Counted from the first letter of the stretch, positions 34,305 to 43,105 are shown. The stretch is 64,000 nucleotides of DNA from Pseudomonadota bacterium (GCA_023388935.1 JAEWFG010000170.1:1-64000), one strand, 5' to 3'. Translations and numbers: made by a program. The notes: generated from the sequence alone by a model not told the origin.

Positions 34305-34721
34305 TCAGTCCGCGGCCATGAAGATCGAGAGGCCGAAACCGGTCAGGTGGTGGAGCGCCTGGTCGACGCCGATCAGGGTCCAGAACCAGGGGTGCTCCTG
34401 GTTGACGCCGAAATTGGCCGAGACGAACCCCTTGGCGCGATCGATCGTGATGTGGATCGCGAAATCGATCAGCGCCACGAACCAGAATTTCGGCGCAACG
34501 ATCAGGATCAGCGGCAGCGCGACCGCGAGGTGAACCAGGCAGTGCACCAAAAGCGGGAGGGCCCAGCCGTGCTTCTGGTCCTTGCCGTGCGCCATCCAGG
34601 CAGTTTGCAGAACGAAGTCGGCGATGATGTGCTTGAAGGTGAGCAGCAACATCCAGCCGGCGAGCGCTTCGACCGGAACCGCCGATGACAAGGATGGAAA
34701 CGACAAAGCCGACGCCCTCAT
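34305..34721 (-). CDS. DUF3307 membrane protein
   Basis: A 138-residue membrane protein of the DUF3307 family from the ATG at 34721; a TTG at 34775 gives 18 more residues. The family pattern is visible: KHIIADFVLQTAWMAHGK (histidine and aspartate in the first helix), HCLVHL, FAIHITIDRAKG and LIGVDQALHHLTGF. These repeated His/Asp residues inside helices suggest a metal site. The role is unknown. It stands alone, divergent from the TAXI protein gene. Confidence 0.85.
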   Translation of the reverse strand: MRASALSFPSLSSAVPVEALAGWMLLLTFKHIIADFVLQTAWMAHGKDQKHGWALPLLVHCLVHLAVALPLILIVAPKFWFVALIDFAIHITIDRAKGFVSANFGVNQEHPWFWTLIGVDQALHHLTGFGLSIFMAAD

Positions 34722-35055
34722 GACGTGAGAAGAAAAATTGGAGCGTTCAGCGCAACTTCTTCTTGGACCGGGCAAATCGCCGGGACCCGCGATTTATGAC
34801 ATCTCCTGCGGCGGATTGCAGCCGGGGGCAACTGGAAAATCGCCAACTGTGGCTAAACGGTGATAGGATGACCAATCGCCGCGCCCGAGCCGAGTAAGGT
34901 TACCTTCGGCTCGAAATTTGCATTCCGGCACCGGCGCGCTATCATTGCCAGTAGAGAATATTGTTCTTTTTTCAGACGTTTACGAATTTCAGGCGCCCGC
35001 AGCGATCACATCCGCGAGCCGGCCCGCCGGCCGAGAATAGGGCCAGAGTGCTGCC
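34722..35055. other. 334-bp divergent intergenic region
   Basis: No gene is seen. It contains a perfect inverted repeat, CGAGCCGA (34886-34893) with TCGGCTCG (34906-34913), and an AT-rich stretch near 34955-34985 (AGAATATTGTTCTTTTTTCAG) that is the likely promoter area for the TAXI gene. The -35/-10 boxes are not certain. Confidence 0.5.
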
Positions 35056-36504
35056 ATGAGTACTGAAGGCCCCACCTCATCGCCAATCGAACCGCCGCCC
35101 AGGCGGTCCAAAGTGATCCAGACCAATCAGCAGCAGGTCTTTCTCTACGTCGTGCTGACCCTGCTGTTGTCGCTGGCCACCGTCTGGGGCGGCCGCGCCC
35201 TGTTGCACAATTCGGAGACGCTGACCTTCGCCGTCGGCGCCTCCAACGGTGACGAGGCGGTGTTCGCGACCAAGCTCGCCACGGTCCTGAAGAACAACGG
35301 CTCGCGCTTCCGGATCAAGGTCGTCAACAACCCCGACAACGCCAAGGCGATCGCACAGTTCGACCGCAGGCAGGCCGACCTCGCCGTCCTGCGCACCGAC
35401 GCCAAGGTGCCGCTGCGGGCGCGCTCGCTCGCAGTCCTCGAGCACGATCTCGTGCTCCTGCTCGGTCCCGGCAACAAGAAGATCAAGTCGCTCGCCGAGC
35501 TGAAGAAGAAGAAGAAGGTCGCCGTCCTCGCCGAGAACGACTCCTCGCTCGCCTTCGTCCGCAGCATTCTCGACATTCCCGACGGATCGGACGCCGCCAA
35601 GATCCAGATGGCGCCGCAGGGCGCAACGCTCGACAAATTGTTTGCGCCGGCGAGCGGCTTTGGCGCGGTGGTCGCCATCGTCCACGCCTCGAAGGCGGTG
35701 CGGGACAAGGCTTATGAGCAGGTCGCCAAGCGCGGCGGCTTCACGCTGAACGCGATCGACGAGGCCAAGACGCTGGCGCGCAAATTCCCGGGCATTTACG
35801 ACGAGACGCTGACGGCAGGCACGCTGTCGTCCTCGCCTCAAATTCCCGACGATGACCTCGACACGATCGGGCTCGAATGGCTCCTGGTAGCGCAATCCAG
35901 GATGTCGGCGGCCACGGCCGGGGGCCTCGCTCGCATCGTCTACGAAAACAAATCCGCCCTCGGGCTCGACAATGGCTTTGCCACGAAGATCGAGCCGGCT
36001 TCCGTCGAGAAGGATGCCTTCGTGATGGCGCATCAGGGGGCGGCCGACTACATCAACGACGACACCAAGTCGTTCATGGATAAATACAGCGACCTGATGT
36101 ATCTGGGCGCCGCCGCGCTCAGCATCATCGGCTCGATCTTCGCCGCCATCTACGCCAAGATCACCCGGATCGCGCCGGAGAGGGCCAGCAAGCTCTCCAC
36201 CGCCATCCTCGATATCGGCGAGCGCATCGAACACGCCCATTCGCTGGATCAGCTCGAATGTCTCCAGGACGAGTTGGAAGGCATCTTGCGTGGCGCCGTC
36301 ATCGGCCTCAGAGACGGCACGATCAGTACCGACGGGCTCGACACCTTCAAGCTCGGCTACCAATTGGTCCGCGACGAGATCGGCATGCGCCGCGACTACC
36401 TGAAACGTCATGCCTGCGAGACCGAGAAGAGCGCCCGGGATACCGGCCCTCCCCAGCATGACGACAGCAATGTCGTGGTGGTGAAGACGGCGCAAAGCGC
36501 CTGA
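35056..36504 (+). CDS. Membrane-anchored TAXI-family TRAP substrate-binding protein
   Basis: A 482-residue protein. A proline-rich cytoplasmic leader (residues 1-27) precedes an uncleaved membrane helix (about 28-46). The TAXI-type binding domain follows (LTFAVGASNGDEAVFATKLA, RRQADLAVLRTDAK, HDLVLLLGPGNKKIKSLAEL with a lysine run). A second membrane helix lies near 347-368, and a helical cytoplasmic tail resembling a coiled coil follows. Classical TAXI proteins are soluble periplasmic subunits of TRAP transporters; no TRAP membrane genes are near. It may instead act as a ligand sensor signalling through the tail (inference). Confidence 0.85.
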   Translation: MSTEGPTSSPIEPPPRRSKVIQTNQQQVFLYVVLTLLLSLATVWGGRALLHNSETLTFAVGASNGDEAVFATKLATVLKNNGSRFRIKVVNNPDNAKAIAQFDRRQADLAVLRTDAKVPLRARSLAVLEHDLVLLLGPGNKKIKSLAELKKKKKVAVLAENDSSLAFVRSILDIPDGSDAAKIQMAPQGATLDKLFAPASGFGAVVAIVHASKAVRDKAYEQVAKRGGFTLNAIDEAKTLARKFPGIYDETLTAGTLSSSPQIPDDDLDTIGLEWLLVAQSRMSAATAGGLARIVYENKSALGLDNGFATKIEPASVEKDAFVMAHQGAADYINDDTKSFMDKYSDLMYLGAAALSIIGSIFAAIYAKITRIAPERASKLSTAILDIGERIEHAHSLDQLECLQDELEGILRGAVIGLRDGTISTDGLDTFKLGYQLVRDEIGMRRDYLKRHACETEKSARDTGPPQHDDSNVVVVKTAQSA

Positions 36505-36695
36505 TGATCCGCCCGTCCGCCGCCCTCTGGACGAGGCCGGCGGGTTTTCCCGGTGAATCACCTGCCGGAATTCGGGAACCGTCCCAGATGTTGCAAGCTG
36601 CCCGCACCCGTCGTTGACGGCCTCGGCCCAGGCAGGCACTTTGGCACCGAGGTCCCAGCCGGAACCGCAAAAGCAAGACCGAGCCGCCTACCCGC

Positions 36696-37805
36696 ATGTC
36701 CAAGCCGCTGATCCCCGCTCTGGCTCAGTTCGTGGCCGCCACGGCCGGCCGCAACATGACCAAGGTGGCCTATGTAGCCGTGACCATCGGCGTGCTCGGC
36801 ATGGTGCTGCTGACGCTCAAGCGGGCCGATGAGACGCCGCAGCGCTGGGTCGATGCCGTGCTGTGGGCCTGCCTCGTCTATTTCGTATTCGAATGGGTGG
36901 TGCGACTGCGCCACATGGCGCGGCAGGGGCGTCTGTCGCTCTACATGTCGTCGTCTGCCGGACTGGTCGACGCGATCGGAGCGCTGGCCGTGCCGGTCGC
37001 GCTTGTTCTTGGCGTCGAGCCGAAGACGGCGTGGCTGCTCAGCGTGCTCTGGGTCCTGAAGGTCGTGCCGGGCATTCCCGGCCTGCGGCAGCTCCGTCGT
37101 GTGCTGGTGCTGGAATCGGGTCCGCTGTTCAGCGTGCTCGTGATCTTCCTGATGGTGGTCTTCCTCGCCTCCGTCGCCGAGTATTTCCTCGAGCGGGACG
37201 TGCAGCCGCAGACCTTCGGCAGCGTGCCGGCCGCGCTGTGGTGGGCGGTGGTGACCTTGACGACGACGGGCTACGGCGACGTCGTGCCGGTCACACCGCT
37301 CGGACGCATGGTGGCGGCGCTGGTGATGATCTGCGGCCTCGGCGTATTCGGGCTGTGGACCGGTATTTTGGCGACCGGCTTTGCCGCCGAGACGCGGCGC
37401 GACAATTTCCTCAAGACCTGGGAATCCGTCAGCAAGGTGCCGTTCTTCGCGGCCCTCGGACCTGCGGCGATCGCCGACGTCACTCACATGCTGCGCACCA
37501 TGGAGCTGCCGGCGCGCACCATGATCATCCGGAAAGGCGCACAGGGCGACTGCATGTATTTCATTGCTGCCGGCGAAGTCGAGGTCGACTTGCCGGGCAA
37601 GAAGGTGCAACTCGGCGAGGGCGCCTTTTTCGGCGAGATGGCGCTGCTCGGCAACAATATGCGCGGCGCCAATGTCTCGACAACGAAGGTCTCGCGGCTC
37701 CTGGTGCTCGACCTCGTCGACTTCCGCGTGCTAATGGCGCGACATCCCGATCTCGCCAACACCATCGATGCGGAAGCGAAGCGCCGCGCGCTCGAAAACA
37801 AGTAA
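36696..37805 (+). CDS. Cyclic-nucleotide-gated potassium channel (MlotiK1-type)
   Basis: A 369-residue, six-helix channel with a C-terminal cyclic-nucleotide-binding domain, close in length to Mesorhizobium MlotiK1 (355). The selectivity filter is TTTGYGD (about residues 188-194), followed by the inner helix MVAALVMICGLGVFGLW. The phosphate-binding cassette FFGEMALLGNNMRGANV has the Glu and Arg that contact cyclic nucleotide. S4 is replaced by a mildly basic helix (VVPGIPGLRQLRRVLV). It would conduct K+ when cAMP binds (family knowledge). It follows the TAXI gene by 191 bp. Confidence 0.93.
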   Translation: MSKPLIPALAQFVAATAGRNMTKVAYVAVTIGVLGMVLLTLKRADETPQRWVDAVLWACLVYFVFEWVVRLRHMARQGRLSLYMSSSAGLVDAIGALAVPVALVLGVEPKTAWLLSVLWVLKVVPGIPGLRQLRRVLVLESGPLFSVLVIFLMVVFLASVAEYFLERDVQPQTFGSVPAALWWAVVTLTTTGYGDVVPVTPLGRMVAALVMICGLGVFGLWTGILATGFAAETRRDNFLKTWESVSKVPFFAALGPAAIADVTHMLRTMELPARTMIIRKGAQGDCMYFIAAGEVEVDLPGKKVQLGEGAFFGEMALLGNNMRGANVSTTKVSRLLVLDLVDFRVLMARHPDLANTIDAEAKRRALENK

Positions 37806-37826
37806 ATCAAGTAAATGGAGACAAGA

Positions 37827-38612
37827 ATGTCGGATACAGCCGACGCGGCCTCCGGCCCCGTGCTCGCACTCGATGGCGCACGCGCCACGATCCGCCTCAA
37901 CCGGCCCAAGCATCTCAACCGGCTCCAGGCGGAGGATCTCGGCGAGTTGATGACATTGTTCGACCGAATTGAGGCCGATCCGGCCATCCGCGTGCTGGTG
38001 CTGACCGGTACCGGACGCGCCTTCTCCGCTGGCTACGATCTCAACTCGGTCGCCGAACGCGCGGTGAGCGTCAAAGAGCAGCAGAGCGCGGGCTCGGCGT
38101 TCGAGGTGGTCGTCAACCGGCTGGAGGATCTCGGCGTGCCGACGATTTGCCGGCTCAACGGCGGCGTCTATGGCGGCGCGACCGATCTCGCGCTCGCCTG
38201 CGATTTCCGCATCGGCGTCGACACCGCCGAGATGTTCATGCCGGCGGCGCGGCTCGGGCTGCATTATTACAGGAGCGGCATCAAACGCTACGTGACGCGG
38301 CTCGGCGTCGACAATGCGAAGAAGCTGTTCCTCACCGCGCAGAAGATCAGCGCGCCGGAGATGCTGCGCATCGGCTATCTCACCGACATGGTGCCGGTCG
38401 AATTTTTGGACGAGGAGGTCGACAGGCTCGCGGCGACCCTGGCCGGCAACGCGCCGCAGGCGATGCGCGGCATGAAACGCGCGATCAACGAATTCGCCCG
38501 CGGTGAGCTCGATGAGCAAGCTGCCGACCAGCGCCACCGCGACAGCATGCGCGGCGACGAGATCAAGGAAGGCATCAAGGCGTTTGCGGAGAAGCGACCG
38601 CCGCGGTTTTGA
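37827..38612 (+). CDS. Enoyl-CoA hydratase/isomerase family protein
   Basis: A 261-residue crotonase-fold protein. I chose the ATG at 37827 because GGAGA lies 6-10 bases ahead; an ATG at 37815 is upstream of it. Motifs are GRAFSAGYDLNSV and RLNGGVYGGATDLALACDFRIG; the expected catalytic glutamate positions are partly replaced (MFMPAARLGLHYY), so the reaction is uncertain. It is 22 bp from the channel gene. The products seem functionally unrelated. Confidence 0.86.
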   Translation: MSDTADAASGPVLALDGARATIRLNRPKHLNRLQAEDLGELMTLFDRIEADPAIRVLVLTGTGRAFSAGYDLNSVAERAVSVKEQQSAGSAFEVVVNRLEDLGVPTICRLNGGVYGGATDLALACDFRIGVDTAEMFMPAARLGLHYYRSGIKRYVTRLGVDNAKKLFLTAQKISAPEMLRIGYLTDMVPVEFLDEEVDRLAATLAGNAPQAMRGMKRAINEFARGELDEQAADQRHRDSMRGDEIKEGIKAFAEKRPPRF

Positions 38613-38615
38613 GGA

Positions 38616-39050
38616 CTACCCCCGCTTCGACCGCATCGCGCGCGTCTGCATGAGCTTTGGATCGCGCGCCAGCGCCTGATAGCGCGTGCTGGCGACGGCA
38701 TAGATCGCAATCCGGCCCTCGCTGTCCGCATGCACGCCCCAGCCGAAGCGCTTACCGAGGCTCGAGGCACGCATGCAGGCCTGCCCACGCGAGAAGAATG
38801 CTGCGCGGGCGGCGCTCTTTTCCGCCTTGCTCGCCCTGGCATCGAGTTCGCGCCCCGGCGCTGAGGTCGCGAAGATCACATCGTCGGACGTGTACTTGTA
38901 GGGCGCCTTCACGATCATCGCATATTGCAGGCCAGCCACCGTCGGCTGTCCTGCGCGCAGCGGCGGCTCCTCGCCGGAGCGTGCCGGACAGTCTTCGGCA
39001 ACCCGGATGAACGTGTCGAAACAGTTGGTCGTATGGATCGGCTTGTTCAT
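38616..39050 (-). CDS. DUF6157 family protein
   Basis: A 144-residue protein from the ATG at 39050, with GAGGG upstream. It begins with the family hallmark NCFDTFIRVAEDCPARSGEEP and continues QYAMIVKAPYKYTSDDVIFA. Function unknown. It is transcribed in the same direction as, and 16 bp after, the GST gene, and so probably shares the YafY-controlled promoter. Confidence 0.85.
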   Translation of the reverse strand: MNKPIHTTNCFDTFIRVAEDCPARSGEEPPLRAGQPTVAGLQYAMIVKAPYKYTSDDVIFATSAPGRELDARASKAEKSAARAAFFSRGQACMRASSLGKRFGWGVHADSEGRIAIYAVASTRYQALARDPKLMQTRAMRSKRG

Positions 39051-39066
39051 ATGTGATTTACCCTCT

Positions 39067-39711
39067 TTATCCCCCCGCAGCCGCAGCATGCTGCGCGGCC
39101 ATCTCATCATCGGCCGCATTGATCCGCAGGAACGCAGGTCGCGAGGTCATGCGCCCGGAATAGCGGACAAAGACGTCCTTCTTCGGCACGATGCCGAACA
39201 TCATCGTCCAGCTCAACGCGATACCCCACAGGACATCCGCGGCGGTCATGCGCTCGCCGAGCAGATACGGGCCCTTCGATAATTGCGCCTCGAGCGCACC
39301 CAGCATGGTGTCGTAATCGGCATAGGGCGATTGTGTGATCGGCGCAGGTTCGCGCTGCATGAACTTGTCGATCAGGGCCGGCTCGAAGGATGAGCCGTAA
39401 TAGGCGATCCAGCGCAGATAGGGACCGCGCAGCGGATCGTTCAGCGCGGGCGTCAGCCCTGCATGCGGAAACAGGTCGGCGAGAAAGATCGTGATCGCGA
39501 CCTGCTCGGTCACGAGCGCCTCGCCGTGCCGGATCGCCGGCACCTTGCCGAGCGGATTGATGGCGAGATAAGCCGGCCGGCGCTGCTCGCCGGCCTTCAT
39601 GTTGAGGACGTGGAGATCATAGGGGGCGCCAAGCTCCTCGAGCAGCACCCGCGTGCCGGTGGCGCGGCTTTGCGGCGAGTAATAGAGCGTGATGCGGTTC
39701 GGATCGGTCAT
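39067..39711 (-). CDS. Glutathione S-transferase
   Basis: A 214-residue GST. The ATG at 39711 follows GGGAGA; an upstream TTG/ATG region at 39771 would include the operator. N-terminal domain: ITLYYSPQSRATGTRVLLEEL with LGKVPAIRHGEALVTEQVAI (cis-Pro and Glu). The C-terminal helical domain includes KGPYLLGERMTAADVLWGIAL, with the conserved N-capping Asp. It is divergent from a WYL regulator with a perfect palindrome in between. Likely detoxification; substrate unknown. Confidence 0.92.
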   Translation of the reverse strand: MTDPNRITLYYSPQSRATGTRVLLEELGAPYDLHVLNMKAGEQRRPAYLAINPLGKVPAIRHGEALVTEQVAITIFLADLFPHAGLTPALNDPLRGPYLRWIAYYGSSFEPALIDKFMQREPAPITQSPYADYDTMLGALEAQLSKGPYLLGERMTAADVLWGIALSWTMMFGIVPKKDVFVRYSGRMTSRPAFLRINAADDEMAAQHAAAAGG

Positions 39712-39756
39712 GGCAGGTCTCCCATCTGGCCGGCTGGCGACGCGCATCTTGTAGCG

Positions 39757-39789
39757 AACCATACCTGACATCCTGTGTCAGGTATGGTT
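39757..39789. promoter_or_regulatory. Perfect 14-bp-arm palindrome, probable YafY/WYL operator
   Basis: AACCATACCTGACA and its exact reverse complement TGTCAGGTATGGTT are separated by TCCTG. It lies between the divergent GST (starts at 39711) and WYL regulator (starts at 39799) genes, 10 bp ahead of the latter. The inner half-sites TGACA / TGTCA match those at 32654. Confidence 0.85.
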
Positions 39790-39798
39790 TAAGGGATC

Positions 39799-40782
39799 AT
39801 GCGCGCGAGCCGGATGCTGTCGATCCTCACCACCCTCCAGGCCAAGGGACAGGTCACCGCGCCTGAACTGGCGGAAGCCTGCGAGGTCTCGGTGCGCACG
39901 ATCTATCGCGACATCGACGCGCTCGCCGCCTCCGGTGTTCCCGTCTACGCCGACCGCGGCGCGGAGGGTGGCTATCGCCTGCTCGACGGCTATCGCGTGC
40001 GACTGAATGGCTTGTCGCGGAACGAAGCAGAGGCGCTGTTCCTCGCCGGGCTGCCGGGCCCGGCCGCAGCGCTCGGACTGGATGCGGCGATGATCGCCGC
40101 CCAGAACAAGCTGATGGCGGCGCTGCCAGCCAACTTGCGCGAAGACGCCGGCCGGATGCAGGAGCGGTTTCACCTGGACGCGCCGGGCTGGTTCGGCGAG
40201 GCCGAAGAGCCGAAGCATCTGCGCACCATTGCCGCTGCGGCTTTACGCGGGAGGCTGATCAAGATCCGCTACCAAAGCTGGCGCGCGGAGAAACAGCGCC
40301 GCGTCGCGCCGCTCGGCCTCGTGCTGAAGGGCGGCAGCTGGTATCTCGCAGGGCAAGTCGACGGCAGCGTGCGCACCTATCGCGTCGCGCGCGTGCTCGA
40401 CTGCACAGCGCTCGACGATCGCTTCGACCGTCCTGCCGATTTCGAACTCGCCGCCTATTGGCAGGCCGCGACGCTGCGCCTCGAGGCCGAGATGCATCCC
40501 AATGTCGCAATCGTCCGGCTGTCGCCGTTCGGCGTCAAGCTGCTCGCCGCGCTGAGCCAGCCTTACGTCAGGGCGCGCACGCAGCTTGAAGAGACTACCG
40601 ACGCAGACGGCTGGCGCATCGCAAGGGTGCCGACCGGCAAGACCTCGTGGCACGCCGCGTCCGAATTGCTGCGGCTTGGCCCCGAGGTGGAAGTGCTGGA
40701 GCCTGCCGATCTCCGCGAGAAGATGGCCGAGCTGACCCAGGCGATGGCAACGCGCTATCACGCGGCGGCGCGAAAAGCCTGA
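39799..40782 (+). CDS. YafY-type HTH and WYL-domain transcriptional regulator
   Basis: A 327-residue protein with an N-terminal winged helix (RASRMLSILTTLQAKGQVTA, EVSVRTIYRDIDALAASGVPV) and a WYL domain (IKIRYQSWRAEKQRRVAPLGLVLKGGSWYLAGQ; the WYL motif itself is WYLAG). It has the additional C-terminal winged part of full-length WYL regulators, unlike the shorter paralogue at 32720. The palindrome 10 bp before its ATG suggests autoregulation and control of the divergent GST. Confidence 0.92.
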   Translation: MRASRMLSILTTLQAKGQVTAPELAEACEVSVRTIYRDIDALAASGVPVYADRGAEGGYRLLDGYRVRLNGLSRNEAEALFLAGLPGPAAALGLDAAMIAAQNKLMAALPANLREDAGRMQERFHLDAPGWFGEAEEPKHLRTIAAAALRGRLIKIRYQSWRAEKQRRVAPLGLVLKGGSWYLAGQVDGSVRTYRVARVLDCTALDDRFDRPADFELAAYWQAATLRLEAEMHPNVAIVRLSPFGVKLLAALSQPYVRARTQLEETTDADGWRIARVPTGKTSWHAASELLRLGPEVEVLEPADLREKMAELTQAMATRYHAAARKA

Positions 40783-40827
40783 CCGCGGCGCATTTCGTTG
40801 CTGATCACGAACAATGCGACGCACGGC

Positions 40828-41631
40828 TCAGGCGATGGCCGCGATGTACCGCGCCACCGACGCCGCGAACGCGGCCTTGGCGCCTGCGGCAATGTTGCGG
40901 CCCCACCACGCGCCATAGATGCGGTCGAAGGCAAGCGGGTCGACAGCAGCCGCGATCCGCCGGACTGCGGTTGCGTTCAGCGGCATGTAGTTCGGATAGG
41001 AATACATGAAGCTGACGAAGCGACGATCCATCGTCACCTGCACGATGTCTCCGGTGAGCAGCGCACCCTTGCCATCCGCGCCGCGCGACCAATGCAGCAT
41101 CGTGGCGCCGGCGAAGTGTCCGCCGGTATGCAGGAGAAGCAGGTCATCCGAGATGGAGAGGCTATCGCCGGTCCAGTGCACGATCGACGGATGCGGACGC
41201 GTTACCCATTCCCGATCGTCGGCATGCAGGTAGACCGGCACCCCGCCGAACGCCTCGCTCCAGTCGGCGAGCGCGCCATAGTAGTGCGGATGCGAAATCG
41301 CGATCGCCTTCAGCCCGCCGAGCGAGCGCACATGCGCGATCGCCTCCGGCGTTGCCAGCGGCACACAGTCCCACATCACACAGCCGTCTGCGAGCGGCAC
41401 CAGCAGCGCGCGCTGGCCGATGGCAAAGCTCGGCTCGAGCGCAAGGCCGGTCAGGCCGTGATCGTCGCGCCGGACCAGGCGATGGCTCTCAGCCAGGGCC
41501 TCGCGCGTGAGGAAGGTTTGGCCTTTCCAGTTCACATATTGGCGTTCGTCCTCGCAGATCCGGCACGAGAAAGGCGGGCTTCCGCTGTCCGGAAATTGCG
41601 CGCCGCAGGTTTCGCAGGTCCAGCAGGGCAT
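40828..41631 (-). CDS. MBL-fold metallo-hydrolase with N-terminal zinc ribbon
   Basis: A 267-residue protein from the ATG at 41631. Residues 1-30 carry two Cys pairs (C6-x2-C9 and C23-x2-C26), a rubredoxin-like ribbon. The rest is a metallo-beta-lactamase fold: the motif that is normally HxHxDH reads HPHYYG (114-119), followed by HTGGHFAGATMLHW and LLTGDIVQV. The change at the Asp-His pair suggests altered metal binding. It is convergent with the WYL regulator gene. Function unknown. Confidence 0.84.
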   Translation of the reverse strand: MPCWTCETCGAQFPDSGSPPFSCRICEDERQYVNWKGQTFLTREALAESHRLVRRDDHGLTGLALEPSFAIGQRALLVPLADGCVMWDCVPLATPEAIAHVRSLGGLKAIAISHPHYYGALADWSEAFGGVPVYLHADDREWVTRPHPSIVHWTGDSLSISDDLLLLHTGGHFAGATMLHWSRGADGKGALLTGDIVQVTMDRRFVSFMYSYPNYMPLNATAVRRIAAAVDPLAFDRIYGAWWGRNIAAGAKAAFAASVARYIAAIA

Positions 41632-41815
41632 GGCCGTGATCCAGAAATGAGACCGTCGCCGCAATGAAATGACATCGCTGTCCTGCGATCGCAAGTGCAG
41701 TCGGAACCAAGGCGGTCAGCGCTGGTTACTTTCTGGTCCGCACCGGCACAATCGGCCGTCCATCTCGGCTTGCGCGAGACCACATTCGATCGACAACATC
41801 ACGTTCAGCGTCTCG

Positions 41816-43015
41816 ATGACATCGCGCTCTTCCTCGCCCCGCCTCTGGCCCCTCTACGCAGTTAACTTCTTCATGGCCGACATGCAGTCGGGCATCGGGC
41901 CGTTCGTCGGCGTGTTCCTGCAGGAGCGCGGCTGGGCCAGCGGATGGATCGGCACCGCCATGACGATCGGCAATGTCGCAGGCATGCTGGTCACGACGCC
42001 GATCGGCGGCTTCATCGACGCCAGCCGCAACAAGCGGCTGTGGGTCGTCATCCCGGGCGTCTGCGTGGTGCTGGCGTCCGCAATCATCCTGATCTCGCAA
42101 AACTTCTGGGCGGTGACGTTCTCGCAAGTCGCGCAATCGCTAGCGAGCGCCGCGATCGTGCCGGCGGTGACCGGCATCACGCTCGGCATCGCCAAGCAGA
42201 AGGGATTCAACGCGCTGAACGGCCGCAACCAGGCCTTCAACCACGCCGGCAACATGGTCGGCGCGGCACTGTCGGGCTACCTCGGCTACAAATACGGCTA
42301 CGTCACCGTATTCGTCCTCGCCGCCGCATTTGGCGCCGTCGCGGTCGCCTGCGTGCTAATGATCCCGGCGAAAGCGATCGACGATCGCGCCGCGCGCGGC
42401 GGCAAGGAGGACGATCCCGACAGCCCGCCCAGCGGCCTGTCCATTCTCGTCAAGCACAAGCCGTTGCTCGTACTGGCGCTGGCGCTCGCGATCTTCCATC
42501 TCGGCAATGCCGCGATCGTCCCACTCTATGGTCTCGCAGCCGTGGCAGAGGCGCAGGCCAACGGTCCGAGCTTCGTGGCGACCACGGTCGTGATCGCACA
42601 GGGCGTGATGATCGCAACTTCGCTGATCGGCATGCAGGTTGCGGGCAAGCGCAACTACTGGCCGGTGATCCTGGTCTCCTTCATGATGCTGCCCATTCGC
42701 GGCGTGCTCGCCTTCTTCGTCGCGGGGTGGTGGGGCGTCGTGCCGATGCAGGTGCTCGACGGCATCGGCACGGGACTACAAACGGTCGCGGTCCCCGGCA
42801 TGGTCGCGCGCGCGCTCAACGGCACCGGCCGCATCAATCTCGGCCAGGGCGCGGTCATCACCGTGCAAGGTGTCGGCGCAAGTCTCAGTCCCGCGCTCGG
42901 CGGCTGGATCGCGCAATGGATCGGCTACGGCCCGACCTTCGTGCTGCTCGGCGGCTTCGGGCTCGCCTCAATGGCGCTGTGGCTGGCGCTCGGGGCCCAT
43001 GTGAAGAAGTATTAA
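41816..43015 (+). CDS. Major facilitator superfamily transporter
   Basis: A 399-residue, roughly 12-helix permease from the ATG at 41816; the longer upstream frame from 41669 has no membrane-protein character. MFS features are the loop 2-3 motif TPIGGFIDASRNKRLWVV, and NHAGNMVGAALSGYLGYKYG in helix 5. LWPLYAVNFFMADMQSGIGPF at the start is typical of a Bradyrhizobium-type MFS exporter group I recall. Substrate unknown. It is monocistronic, followed by a palindromic repeat. Confidence 0.88.
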   Translation: MTSRSSSPRLWPLYAVNFFMADMQSGIGPFVGVFLQERGWASGWIGTAMTIGNVAGMLVTTPIGGFIDASRNKRLWVVIPGVCVVLASAIILISQNFWAVTFSQVAQSLASAAIVPAVTGITLGIAKQKGFNALNGRNQAFNHAGNMVGAALSGYLGYKYGYVTVFVLAAAFGAVAVACVLMIPAKAIDDRAARGGKEDDPDSPPSGLSILVKHKPLLVLALALAIFHLGNAAIVPLYGLAAVAEAQANGPSFVATTVVIAQGVMIATSLIGMQVAGKRNYWPVILVSFMMLPIRGVLAFFVAGWWGVVPMQVLDGIGTGLQTVAVPGMVARALNGTGRINLGQGAVITVQGVGASLSPALGGWIAQWIGYGPTFVLLGGFGLASMALWLALGAHVKKY

Positions 43016-43020
43016 GGACC

Positions 43021-43105
43021 GTCACTATTGGGAGCGGGGCGACGAAGCAATCCAGACTGTCTCCGCGGAGGGATTCTGGATTGCTTCGCTGCGCTCGCAA
43101 TGACG
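43021..43105. repeat. Palindromic intergenic repeat, family A copy 2
   Basis: It shares GACGAAGCAATCCAG, CCGCGGAGGGATT and CTGGATTGCTTCGCTGCGCT, with an ending CGCAATGACG, with the copy at 19809-19896. The left arm is degenerate. It lies between convergent genes. Confidence 0.8.
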
